This document shows positions 34,253 to 41,386 of a stretch of 64,000 nt of DNA, in pieces. The DNA is from Amorphoplanes digitatis (GTDB lineage Bacteria; Actinomycetota; Actinomycetes; Mycobacteriales; Micromonosporaceae). The number at the start of each line of letters is the position of its first letter. The first letter of the stretch is position 1. The notes below the pieces were generated by a model. It was given only the letters and a program-made list of their open reading frames with translations, was not told where the DNA came from and did not search any database. The stretch lies in contig NZ_JACHNH010000001.1 in NCBI RefSeq assembly GCF_014205335.1, positions 7,558,501-7,622,500 on the forward strand, written 5' to 3'. Made by a program: the position numbers and the translations under genes.

Positions 34253-34279
34253 TCATCGTTAATCGCCGATTACCGATGA
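34253..34279 (-). promoter_or_regulatory. Inverted repeat, candidate operator of internal arsR
   Basis: TCATCGTTAATCG and CGATTACCGATGA form 13-bp arms with one mismatch around a single central base, 10 bp upstream of the arsR start and overlapping the last codons of the M28 peptidase. It is AT-richer than its surroundings. It differs in sequence from the TTCGAC-type boxes in the divergent promoter. Confidence 0.6.
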
Positions 34280-35509
34280 AATCGTAGCGGGTGCGGTGGC
34301 GATCAGCCATGCGGTGGCCACGACGAGCCGGGCGATGGCGGCGAGGGTGGCGGGCTCGACGCGGTCGGCGGTGTCGGCCGGGCTGTGGTAGCCGGCCATC
34401 CCCGCGCCGATCCCGACCGCCGCCAGTCCGGCGGCGGCGTATCGGCGGTTGTCGGAGGCCACCGGCCCGGCCGTCAGCGGCAGGCCGGTGTGCCGGGCCG
34501 CCTGATCGAGGGCCGCGAGCAGCGCGTGCGCCGGACCACCGGCCTCGACGGCGGCGGCCCGCTGTAGGTGCCCGGCACCGTCGACGTTGATGACCAGCGG
34601 CGTCGCGCCGTCGCCCCGCAGTTGGGCGGCGTGGTGAGCCGAGCCGAGCGCGCCGGTCTCCTCGCCGTCGAGCAACGCCACCGACAGTCCGGCACCGGCG
34701 GGCAGCGCCGGGGCGAGGATGCGGGCGGCTTCCAGGACGACGGCGACGCCGCCGGCGTTGTCCGCCGCCCCGGGTTGACGCAGTCCGGGGTGGTCGCCGA
34801 CGCCGTCGTAGTGCGCGGTCAGCAACAGGTCCGTCCCGCCACCGGTCGGGGTGCGCCAGCGGCCGTGCACGTTCGCGGCGCTCACATCGATGCGACGGAT
34901 CGGCGTGTTCCCGGCGAGCCGGCCCCGGCCCGCCTCGGCCACCCGCCGCAGCGCGGTATGGGTCGCGTCGTCCAGCGTCAGGATCGGCAGCGGCCCCGGG
35001 TGCGGACCGGCGAGCACCGTGTACTGCCAGCCGTCGGCGTCCACACCGCGGCCGACCAGCAACCCGGCCGCCCGGTCGGCGCGGCCGTACGCGTCGAACA
35101 GGCTCATCCCGGCGGGGACGAGCAGCCATCGCCCGGTCGGTTCGCCGTACCCGGCGACGGCGAGGTCCCCGCGCAGCAGCAGTGGCTGCTGCGCCGAGGC
35201 CGGATGCACGGCGACGTCGCGGCCGAACTCGAGCTCCCGGACGAGGTCGCCGTCGTGCCAGGACACCGCCGGCACCGCGTACACCTCGGGTACCGAGGCG
35301 ACCGGGAAGGCCGCGAAGCTGACGGCCGCGTCCAGGTCGGCGAGGTGCCGGCCGAGCCAGGCGCGGGCCGCCGCGCCGCCGGGCGTGCCGACGCGCCGCC
35401 CGGCGAACGGCGCGCCCGCCAGGCAAGCGACCGTGGCGGCCATGCGTACGCCGTCGACCGCGCTCAGCAGCGGGTCGAGGCCGCTCACCGGGACGGTCGG
35501 GGTGTTCAT
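34259..35509 (-). CDS. M28 family zinc metallopeptidase in arsenic operon
   Basis: A 416-residue aminopeptidase-like enzyme. Start ATG at 35509 overlaps the stop of the CCG peptide (ATGA), so the two are coupled. All five metal ligand blocks of M28 are visible: 'LLTAHYDGVG' (His), 'GAADNAGGVAVVLEA' (bridging Asp), 'LLDGEETGALGSAHHA' (catalytic Glu and ligand Glu), 'VINVDGAGH' (Asp) and 'AGYHSPADTADRV' (His). Residues about 85-200 form a PA-like insert. I see no signal peptide, so it is probably cytoplasmic. M28 peptidases are not standard ars genes; one coupled to a Cys-rich peptide suggests that it matures or turns over that peptide, which is inference. Confidence 0.82.
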   Translation of the reverse strand: MNTPTVPVSGLDPLLSAVDGVRMAATVACLAGAPFAGRRVGTPGGAAARAWLGRHLADLDAAVSFAAFPVASVPEVYAVPAVSWHDGDLVRELEFGRDVAVHPASAQQPLLLRGDLAVAGYGEPTGRWLLVPAGMSLFDAYGRADRAAGLLVGRGVDADGWQYTVLAGPHPGPLPILTLDDATHTALRRVAEAGRGRLAGNTPIRRIDVSAANVHGRWRTPTGGGTDLLLTAHYDGVGDHPGLRQPGAADNAGGVAVVLEAARILAPALPAGAGLSVALLDGEETGALGSAHHAAQLRGDGATPLVINVDGAGHLQRAAAVEAGGPAHALLAALDQAARHTGLPLTAGPVASDNRRYAAAGLAAVGIGAGMAGYHSPADTADRVEPATLAAIARLVVATAWLIATAPATISSVIGD

Positions 35510-35745
35510 CCGCAGCAGCCCTTGCCGGAGGCGACGGCGTCGGTCTTGGCGGCGCTGCCGCAGCAGGAGCCCTCCGCCGCGGCCTCGGTCGCGGTGCCGC
35601 AACACGGCGCGGCGGTGGCCTGGGCGGGTTCCGGGAGGGTGGCGGTGGCCCGGGGCGGGTTGCCGCAGCAGCCGCCGGTGCCGGCGGCGGTCAGCGCCGC
35701 GGCCGGGTCGCCGGTGAAACCGCCGGGGGTCCGGGTGTCACTCAT
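35506..35745 (-). CDS. Small CCG-repeat cysteine-rich protein
   Basis: A 79-residue protein, first gene of the leftward ars operon. It has four Cys-Cys-Gly blocks (TGGCCGNP, APCCGTAT, GSCCGSAA, GKGCCG at the very end) in a disordered Ala/Thr/Gly chain with no other feature. Vicinal thiols bind As(III) tightly, so a metallothionein-like arsenite sink or carrier is plausible. A peptide that is cut or modified by the coupled M28 enzyme is another option. GGGAGT lies just before the ATG at 35745. It matches no family that I can name. It shares GGCCG-type ends with the flavoprotein of the same operon. Confidence 0.75.
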   Translation of the reverse strand: MSDTRTPGGFTGDPAAALTAAGTGGCCGNPPRATATLPEPAQATAAPCCGTATEAAAEGSCCGSAAKTDAVASGKGCCG

Positions 35746-35797
35746 GGTCGTACTCCCTCACAGGTAGCGAATGGCTGGACGATCGGATCGGCTCGGG

Positions 35798-35880
35798 TTC
35801 GACGGCTGTCGAGTTCGACGTTTGTCGAAACCAAGACTTGCACGCGGTTTCGATATCTGTCAACCTCGACGTATGTCGAA
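35798..35880. promoter_or_regulatory. Four 16-bp palindromes in divergent ars promoter
   Basis: Two abutting pairs of the palindrome TTCGAC-N4-GTCGAA. Boxes 1 and 2 are at 35798-35813 and 35814-35829; boxes 3 and 4 are at 35849-35864 and 35865-35880. Box 2 is perfect, boxes 1 and 4 have one deviation, and box 3 has two. The pairs are 51 bp apart, about five helical turns. Box 4 covers the start codon of the rightward arsR. This is very probably the operator of that ArsR, controlling both divergent transcripts. Confidence 0.8.
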
Positions 35881-36229
35881 ATCAGGGACGCCGCTCACCG
35901 TCATCGACACCGACGCGGCGCCGTGCTGCCCACCGATGGCCACGAGCCGCATCCCGGCGGAGTCCGCCGCGGCGCTGTCGCGGGCGTTCAAGGCCCTCGG
36001 CGATCCGATCCGGTTGCAGCTGATGTCGATGATCGCCTCGGCCGAGGGCGGGGAGGTCTGCGTCTGCGATCTCACCCCGGCGTTCGAGGTCTCCGGGACG
36101 ACGATCTCGCACCACCTCAAGGTGCTGCGGGAAGCCGGGCTGGTCGACGCCGAGCGCCGGGCCAGCTGGGTTTATTACCGCGCCCGACCGGACCTGATGC
36201 GCCAGCTCGCGACCCTGCTCACCGCTTGA
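35873..36229 (+). CDS. arsR: ArsR arsenite-responsive repressor (CxC type)
   Basis: A 118-residue ArsR. The ATG at 35873 (MSKSGTPLTV) is chosen since the upstream in-frame extension runs through the operator boxes. The core reads 'SRAFKALGDPIRLQLMSMIA'. The As(III) site is 'GGEVCVCDLTPAFEVSG' (the classical E-x-CVCDL), followed by the recognition helix 'TTISHHLKVLREAGLVDAERR'. An extra N-terminal 'APCCPPM' gives another Cys pair. Arsenite binding to the CxC releases DNA and opens the divergent operons. It is followed 33 bp later by the ArsR-reductase fusion. Confidence 0.92.
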   Translation: MSKSGTPLTVIDTDAAPCCPPMATSRIPAESAAALSRAFKALGDPIRLQLMSMIASAEGGEVCVCDLTPAFEVSGTTISHHLKVLREAGLVDAERRASWVYYRARPDLMRQLATLLTA

Positions 36230-36251
36230 CGCAAACACCATCACTCAGCGA

Positions 36252-36266
36252 TCATTGACTCAATGA
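36252..36266 (+). promoter_or_regulatory. Palindrome over start of ArsR-ArsC fusion gene
   Basis: TCATTGA-C-TCAATGA, a perfect 15-bp palindrome whose right half contains the ATG (36263) of the fusion gene. It is unlike the boxes upstream of arsR. It suggests that the fusion's own ArsR domain represses its translation start region. Confidence 0.55.
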
Positions 36267-36952
36267 ATGATGATGCTTCTTCGCTCCAGGTGCGGGCGCG
36301 TATCCACGCGGCGCTGGGCGACCCGGCGCGCCTGGCGATCGTGGACGCGCTCACCCTCGGCGACGCCTCCCCCAGCGAGATCGGCCACGGCCTGGGCATG
36401 CCGACGAACCTGGTCGCGCACCATCTCAAGGTGTTGCAGGACGCCGGCCTGATCGTGCGGACCCGTTCCGAGGGTGATCGACGGCGCACCTACCTGCGGC
36501 TGCAACCCGACGTCCTGGCCCTGCTGGCTCCGCCGCCGCTGGCCGGCGCGGATCGGGTGGTGTTCGTCTGCACCCACAACTCGGCCCGCTCCCAGCTCGC
36601 CGCCGCCCTGTGGCGCGAGCGGGTCGGCGGGCCGGTGGCCTCCGCCGGCACGAAACCCGCCGCCTGGGTCCACCCACGAGCGGTCAAGGTCGCCCACCGG
36701 CACGGGCTGACCCTCGACCCGACCGGCACCGCACACGTGACTGACGTCGTGCACGACGGCGACCTGGTGATCGCCGTCTGCGACAACGCACACGAAGACC
36801 TCACCGGCGGTGTCCGGCCCCGGCTCCACTGGTCGGTTCCCGACCCGGTCCGCCTCGACACCGACGCCGCATTTGAAGCCGCCTACACCGACCTGTCCGG
36901 ACGCGTCGACCGCCTGGCGCCCGCCGTCGCGCACCCCTCCGACCGCGACTGA
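36263..36952 (+). CDS. ArsR-type repressor fused to LMW-PTP arsenate reductase
   Basis: A 229-residue two-domain protein. Residues 1-90 are an ArsR-like winged helix ('RIHAALGDPARLAIVDALTLG', recognition helix 'GMPTNLVAHHLKVLQDAGLIV'). Residues about 95-229 are a low-molecular-weight phosphatase/arsenate reductase with the C-x5-R-S loop 'VFVCTHNSARSQLAAALW' and a later 'LVIAVCDNAHEDL', which may supply a resolving Cys. Fusions of this kind are known in ars loci and could couple reduction of arsenate with sensing of the arsenite formed. The palindrome on its start codon fits autorepression. The reductant (mycothiol or thioredoxin) is not determined. Confidence 0.87.
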   Translation: MNDDASSLQVRARIHAALGDPARLAIVDALTLGDASPSEIGHGLGMPTNLVAHHLKVLQDAGLIVRTRSEGDRRRTYLRLQPDVLALLAPPPLAGADRVVFVCTHNSARSQLAAALWRERVGGPVASAGTKPAAWVHPRAVKVAHRHGLTLDPTGTAHVTDVVHDGDLVIAVCDNAHEDLTGGVRPRLHWSVPDPVRLDTDAAFEAAYTDLSGRVDRLAPAVAHPSDRD

Positions 36953-37000
36953 CCCCCTGCCGATCCCCTCCTGCCCGCCACAGACCGGAGTTCCACTTCC

Positions 37001-37759
37001 ATGCATTCCATCGCACCGTGGCGACGCCTGCTTGCCGAGTTCCTCGGCACCGCACTGCTGGTCACCGCCGTCGTCGGCTCCGGCATCATGGCCAGCACGC
37101 TCTCGCCGAACGACATCGGCCTGCAACTGCTGGAAAACTCGGTCGCGACCGCGTTCGCGCTCGGCGCGCTGATCCTGACCTTCGGCCCGGTCTCCGGCGC
37201 CCACTTCAACCCGGTCGTCTCCGCCGCGGACTGGTTCCTCGGCCGCCGTACCCGCACCGGCCTGACCGGCACGGACCTCACCGGATACCTCGCGGCGCAG
37301 ACCGCCGGGGCGATCGCCGGATCAATCCTGGCGAACCTGATGTTCGACCTGGCCGCGGTCACGTTCTCCACCAAGGACCGCGCCGCCGGGCACCTGTGGC
37401 TCGGTGAGGTCGTCGCCACCGCCGGCCTGCTTCTGCTGATCTTCGCCCTGGCCCGGTCCGGCCGCGCCGCAGTCGCCCCGGCAGCGGTCGGCGCCTACAT
37501 CGGCGCGGCCTACTGGTTCACCAGCAGCACCAGCTTCGCCAACCCCGCCGTCACCATCGGCCGGGCGTTCACCGACACCTTCGCCGGCATCGCCCCGGCC
37601 TCGGTGCCCTGGTTCGTCGTCGCCCAGCTCGGCGGCCTGCTTGTCGGGGTCGGCCTGCTGCTGGCCCTCTACCCGAGCGTCGGCACGACCGCCGGCGAGG
37701 TCGTGGTCGAGAAGACCGCCGACGAACCCCTCTCTTTCTGCGTCGAGGAGTCTCCCTGA
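37001..37759 (+). CDS. Aquaglyceroporin-type channel, probable arsenite exit route
   Basis: A 252-residue MIP-family channel with six membrane helices. The two half-helix motifs are 'GAHFNPVVSAADW' (NPV in place of NPA) and 'SFANPAVTIGRAF' (NPA, with the selectivity-filter Arg). Aquaglyceroporins such as AqpS in ars operons let As(OH)3 leave the cell down its gradient after reduction of arsenate. The stop overlaps the next ATG by one base (TGATG), so channel and reductase are tightly coupled. Channel-arsenate reductase fusions are known in actinobacteria; this is the unfused form. The C-terminus is short and acidic and contains one Cys ('LSFCVEESP'). Confidence 0.88.
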   Translation: MHSIAPWRRLLAEFLGTALLVTAVVGSGIMASTLSPNDIGLQLLENSVATAFALGALILTFGPVSGAHFNPVVSAADWFLGRRTRTGLTGTDLTGYLAAQTAGAIAGSILANLMFDLAAVTFSTKDRAAGHLWLGEVVATAGLLLLIFALARSGRAAVAPAAVGAYIGAAYWFTSSTSFANPAVTIGRAFTDTFAGIAPASVPWFVVAQLGGLLVGVGLLLALYPSVGTTAGEVVVEKTADEPLSFCVEESP

Positions 37760-38166
37760 TGAGTGACAAGCCCAGCGTCCTGTTCGTCTGCGTACACAAC
37801 GCCGGCCGCTCGCAGATGGCCGCCGGTTGGCTGCGTCACCTCGCCGGCGACGCGGTCGAGGTCCGCTCGGCCGGCTCGGCCCCGGCCGAGACCATCAACC
37901 CGGCCGCGGTCGAGGCGATGCGGGAGGTCGGCATCGACATCACCGACCAGACGCCGAGGAAACTCGAGTGGGAGACCGCCGAGAGCAGCGACGTCATCAT
38001 CACCATGGGCTGCGGCGACGCCTGCCCGATCTTCCCCGGCAAACGCTACGAGGACTGGAAGCTCGAGGACCCCGCCGGCAAGGGCGTCGACGCGGTCCGG
38101 CCGATCCGCGACGAGATCAAGACCCGGATCGAGGTCCTGCTGGCCGACCTGATCCCGGCGGCTTGA
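37759..38166 (+). CDS. arsC: Arsenate reductase, LMW-PTP fold
   Basis: A 135-residue ArsC. The active loop is 'VLFVCVHNAGRSQMAAGWL' (C-x5-R-S, Cys 11). A second pair of cysteines in 'ITMGCGDACPIFPGKRYEDW' stands where the relay cysteines of thioredoxin-linked ArsC lie, and 'WKLEDPAGKG' holds the conserved Asp-Pro. Start ATG overlaps the channel's stop codon by one base. It reduces arsenate to arsenite, which would leave through the adjacent channel. It is the second arsenate reductase of the island, from another branch than the fused one. Confidence 0.92.
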   Translation: MSDKPSVLFVCVHNAGRSQMAAGWLRHLAGDAVEVRSAGSAPAETINPAAVEAMREVGIDITDQTPRKLEWETAESSDVIITMGCGDACPIFPGKRYEDWKLEDPAGKGVDAVRPIRDEIKTRIEVLLADLIPAA

Positions 38167-38173
38167 TCGGCCG

Positions 38174-39001
38174 TCAGGGCGTCTCCGGCGTGGCGCCGGG
38201 ATCGTCGCGGAAGGACAGCCCGGCCGCGTCCATCGCCGTTCGCAGGTGGCGAAGGGCGTAAGGACCGACTCCATGTAGTGCCAGCACTTCGCTCTCACTG
38301 AGCCTGGCCACCTGTTCGAGCCGGACGACGCCGTACGCGGTAAGCGCACGTGTCGCGGGGGCGCCGATGTGCGGCAGCGGGGTGCCCGGCTCCAGTGCCG
38401 CCCGGTCCTGGGCCGACCGGGGATGACCCTCGTGGTCGAGGATGGCGGCGCCACGCGCCGAGAGTCGGTACCCGATGTCGAGCGATTCGGTCAGGCCGCG
38501 CTCCTTCAGCTTGCGTACGTTCTGTTTGAACGACGGTGTGTCCCGTCCCATCCGTTGTGCGAGGTCGGGCGCCCGGGTGGCCGGCAGTTCGTCGATCAGC
38601 AGGAGCGTTGCCCGGGTCCACGGCCCGGTCGGCGAGGCGAGGTCGAGCCGGTCGAGCCACGCGACGATCGCGCCGATCTCCGCGGCGTCGGGTACCGCCT
38701 CCCGCAGCGCCTGCCGCGGGTCGGCGCCCGCGTACCGGAGCCCGATCCGATACACCGGCCGGTCGGGGTGTACGCGCTCCAGGCCTTGGCGGAGCGCGGC
38801 CAGCGACGCCGCGCCCGCCCGGCGGGCGTCCGCGGCGGTCAGCGACCTCACCGGTAAGCGGTCGACGGACGTGACCTCGACCAGTCCGACCGCGGTACGC
38901 ATCCGGGTACCGACCTTGAGCCGTGGCCGTTCCCACCGGCGGAACGCCACGTCGATGTCGCCGGCCCGGATCGCCGCCAGTTCTGCGGGACGTATCTGCA
39001 C
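38174..39001 (-). CDS. ASCH-like domain plus helix-hairpin-helix protein
   Basis: About 275 residues. The start is taken at GTG 39001 ('QIRPAELAAIRAGDIDVAF', with GGGTGG before it); a GTG eight codons upstream is possible. Residues 1-60 resemble an ASCH/PUA-like domain ('RRWERPRLKVGTRMRTAVGLVEVTSVD'). The middle part (about 140-190) is helical and resembles a winged helix ('TPSFKQNVRKLKERGLTESL'). The end is a helix-hairpin-helix like that of the RNA polymerase alpha C-terminus ('GAPATRALTAYGVVRLEQVA', 'LSESEVLALHGVGPYALRHL'). It probably binds nucleic acid. It converges with arsC with a 7-bp gap and is not an obvious ars gene. Confidence 0.65.
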   Translation of the reverse strand: MQIRPAELAAIRAGDIDVAFRRWERPRLKVGTRMRTAVGLVEVTSVDRLPVRSLTAADARRAGAASLAALRQGLERVHPDRPVYRIGLRYAGADPRQALREAVPDAAEIGAIVAWLDRLDLASPTGPWTRATLLLIDELPATRAPDLAQRMGRDTPSFKQNVRKLKERGLTESLDIGYRLSARGAAILDHEGHPRSAQDRAALEPGTPLPHIGAPATRALTAYGVVRLEQVARLSESEVLALHGVGPYALRHLRTAMDAAGLSFRDDPGATPETP

Positions 39002-39035
39002 GCCACCCAGTTCAACACACGCCACGACCCATCCG

Positions 39036-39147
39036 TCACGTGACCGCGGTGCCTTCGAGTTCGACCATCAGCTCGGGGAGCGTGAGCCGGGTCACGCCGA
39101 GCAGCGTCATGGTCGGCACCGCGCCCGCGGCACCCAGCCGCGCCTGC
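39036..39147 (-). pseudogene. RidA-family C-terminal remnant
   Basis: About 36 codons in one frame, 'ARLGAAGAVPTMTLLGVTRL' and 'TLPELMVELEGTAVT', then TGA. This is the end of a RidA/YjgF imine deaminase (usual ending P-x-x-T-L-V-GV...PE-x-LVE-x-E-x-x-AV). The catalytic Arg lies upstream in the family and is missing. The remnant is cut on its 5' side by the sequence leading into the next rightward gene, so a deletion removed most of the gene. Confidence 0.6.
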
Positions 39148-39289
39148 GATGGCTACGCGCCTCACTGCGCGACCGCGCCGCCGCATTCCTGACCCACTAC
39201 GCGGAGCCCGGGTAGTAAGCCGCGACGATCACGTCCGCGGCGTGTCTGGGGTTATCCTGCCGTGTGCCGACCCGACGAAGGACTGGTTT

Positions 39290-40114
39290 GTGAAGGCGTA
39301 CGACGTGGTGCTCGGAACGTACGAGATCGCCGTCGCCGCCCACCGGGTCGGGCCTCCGCCGCGGCCCGCCGGATGGGCCGGGCCGGCCGGGCCCGCGATC
39401 GACCCGGCCACCTGGCCCCGCTCGCCGCGGACCGGGCAGCCCCTCGTGCACGACGCGACGATCGCCCTGCCCCCGGAGTACCGGTACCGCTCCCCCAACC
39501 TGGTCGCCATGGCGGTCTTCGACTGGCCGGACGAGTCCGGCTTCCTGCCCGCCCCTGCGAACTTCGCCGCGGCCCTGGCGGGCGACCTGTCCTACGTCGC
39601 GCACCCGGACGACCCGTTCTGGGGCGACGTCGCCGCCGCCCGCCCGCACCCGCACGGGAGCGTCGTCTGCGACCCGGACACCGGCTCGTTCTACGGCGCG
39701 GTCTGGCTCACCGCCGCCGAGTTCACCGGGCCGCGGACCGAGCGTCCACGCCAGGGCCGTCAGTTGGCGCCCGCGGAGGACCTCCCGCCGAGCGATGAGC
39801 GGGTCCGGTTCGGCCGCTTCGGTGACCTGTGGCTCGTCGAGCGCGACAACGATCCCAACGCCGGTCGCGCTCCGGGGCAGGCCGACTACGTCGACGTCCG
39901 CCTCCTGGACGACGATGACGCCGACTTCATCGACGTCGACGAACGCTTCTCCCATGTGCACTTCGGCGGCACGCTCATGGACCCGAACGGCCTCGGCCGG
40001 CGCGACATATCCGCGTGGTACATGGAGATCCACCGGCTGGGCGGGCTGTGGGTCGGCGACGACGAGAACCTCGTCCTCGATCTCGCCACCGACCAGGTCT
40101 TCAGCTTCCGCTGA
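39290..40114 (+). CDS. Hypothetical protein
   Basis: A 274-residue soluble protein, not recognised. The GTG at 39290 (KAYDVVLGTYEIAVAAHRVG) is preferred to the ORF's first ATG at 39149, since the upstream part reads into the RidA remnant. Notable are a Pro-rich stretch near residue 25, 'AMAVFDWPDESGF', a charged middle part, 'DVRLLDDDDADFIDVDERFS', and the end 'AWYMEIHRLGGLWVGDDENLVLDLATD'. The 'LVLDLAT..V' ending is common in SMI1/Imm-like or DUF proteins. No membrane segment. Function unknown. Confidence 0.6.
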   Translation: MKAYDVVLGTYEIAVAAHRVGPPPRPAGWAGPAGPAIDPATWPRSPRTGQPLVHDATIALPPEYRYRSPNLVAMAVFDWPDESGFLPAPANFAAALAGDLSYVAHPDDPFWGDVAAARPHPHGSVVCDPDTGSFYGAVWLTAAEFTGPRTERPRQGRQLAPAEDLPPSDERVRFGRFGDLWLVERDNDPNAGRAPGQADYVDVRLLDDDDADFIDVDERFSHVHFGGTLMDPNGLGRRDISAWYMEIHRLGGLWVGDDENLVLDLATDQVFSFR

Positions 40115-40172
40115 ACCGGAGCACTGTGGTCTCTCAGGTTGGCCACAGCCGGAGATACATAGATTGCACCCT

Positions 40173-40823
40173 ATGGGCAGATCACTTGAGCCTGCGATTC
40201 CATCGAACACCGACGTCGGAACGGAATCAGTGGGCACCGCAGACTCGGCGTCCCGGACAGCGGTCCCGGCGCCGCCTCGGTGGGCGCGTCTTGCGGGAAC
40301 GGTGGGTTGGATGGCACCCATCCTGGGATTCGTACCGCTGCATATTCCATGGATTCTCGGAATCCCCGTCCTGGCCAACAAGGCGAGCTTCGAGTCCTGG
40401 TACAACGGCCGCAGCAACGGCACGCAAGGATTTTCAGACGGAATCATGGGCGTACCCGCGGGCGCTCTTTATCTGGGGATACTGGTGCTGCTCGCCATCC
40501 TGGGCGGTGTCCTGTCAATGGGCCTGATCAGCCGCTGGGGCCTGGTCTTTCCTCGTTGGGTGCCGTGGCTCGCCGGACATCGAGTCCCTCCGTGGTTCCC
40601 TCTCACCCCGACCGTGCTCGGTTCGGGCCTGATGGTCGCCTATTCGCTCGCTCTGCCCATACAGCTACCCCGGGCGATTGCCGATGCGAGCCCGGACGAT
40701 CCGTTCACGCTCACCGGCGCACTGATCGGCTTGCCGATTCTTCTGGCCTGGACGGTCGCGCTGCCGGCCGCCGGTTGGTCGTATTACCGGCGGACCCGTC
40801 GAGCTTCACTGGCAACCGACTAG
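40173..40823 (+). CDS. Hypothetical four-helix membrane protein
   Basis: A 216-residue integral membrane protein. The ATG at 40173 follows GGAGAT by some distance, and the first 40 residues are polar. Four hydrophobic stretches follow (GWMAPILGFVPLHIPWILGI; LYLGILVLLAILGGVLSMGL; PTVLGSGLMVAYSLALPI; LTGALIGLPILLAWTVALP), with 'RWGLVFPRWVPWLAGHRVP' between the second and third. The arrangement is common in actinobacterial proteins of unknown role, sometimes next to sigma factors; none is here. Confidence 0.65.
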   Translation: MGRSLEPAIPSNTDVGTESVGTADSASRTAVPAPPRWARLAGTVGWMAPILGFVPLHIPWILGIPVLANKASFESWYNGRSNGTQGFSDGIMGVPAGALYLGILVLLAILGGVLSMGLISRWGLVFPRWVPWLAGHRVPPWFPLTPTVLGSGLMVAYSLALPIQLPRAIADASPDDPFTLTGALIGLPILLAWTVALPAAGWSYYRRTRRASLATD

Positions 40824-40970
40824 CAGGTGACCGGAACCGTTCGCTCACCTGGACGACGCTATCGGTGCGATGCCGGTTCACCGTTATCGGCAGGTGATCG
40901 CATCAACAGAAGCGCGCTCCGGTCTCGACAGCTGATACGCCCCACCCTCACAGGCTGGGACTATGCGCCG

Positions 40971-41351
40971 ATGCGAACACATTGGATCGCCCTGCCCACC
41001 GCCGTGCTGATCCTCGCAGGCTGCGGGCAAACGTCGAAGGTTGATGAGGTCGTCGACGAGAACCGGGACCAGATCCCCGCCGTCGTCGCCACCTCGGCGT
41101 CTCCGATCGCCACCACCACGGCGCCGACAGCCACCCCCACCACGACCCGGCCCAAGACGGTCGCGACCACCAAGCCCGCGCCGAAACCCAAACCGAAGCC
41201 GAGGAAGACCACTGCGGCGCCCGAGCCCGCCGATGTGTACTACGCGAACTGCACGGAGGTACGGGACGCAGGGGCGGATCCGATCCACCGCGGCGACCCC
41301 GGGTACTCACGGAAGTTGGACCGTGACGGTGACGGAGTGGCCTGCGAGTAG
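40971..41351 (+). CDS. Lipoprotein with Excalibur calcium-binding domain
   Basis: A 126-residue secreted lipoprotein. The start at 40971 (MRTHWIALPTAVLILAGC) gives a signal with lipobox 'LILAGC'. A Thr/Pro/Lys-rich spacer (residues 45-90) probably spans the wall. The last 40 residues are an Excalibur domain: 'VYYANCTEVRDAG' and 'RKLDRDGDGVACE', with the D-x-D-x-DG loop and the Cys pair that closes it. It likely binds calcium at the cell surface. Transcribed alone. Confidence 0.85.
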   Translation: MRTHWIALPTAVLILAGCGQTSKVDEVVDENRDQIPAVVATSASPIATTTAPTATPTTTRPKTVATTKPAPKPKPKPRKTTAAPEPADVYYANCTEVRDAGADPIHRGDPGYSRKLDRDGDGVACE

Positions 41352-41386
41352 CGGCGGCAAACGGATCGCTGGAAGAGTGCTCCGGC

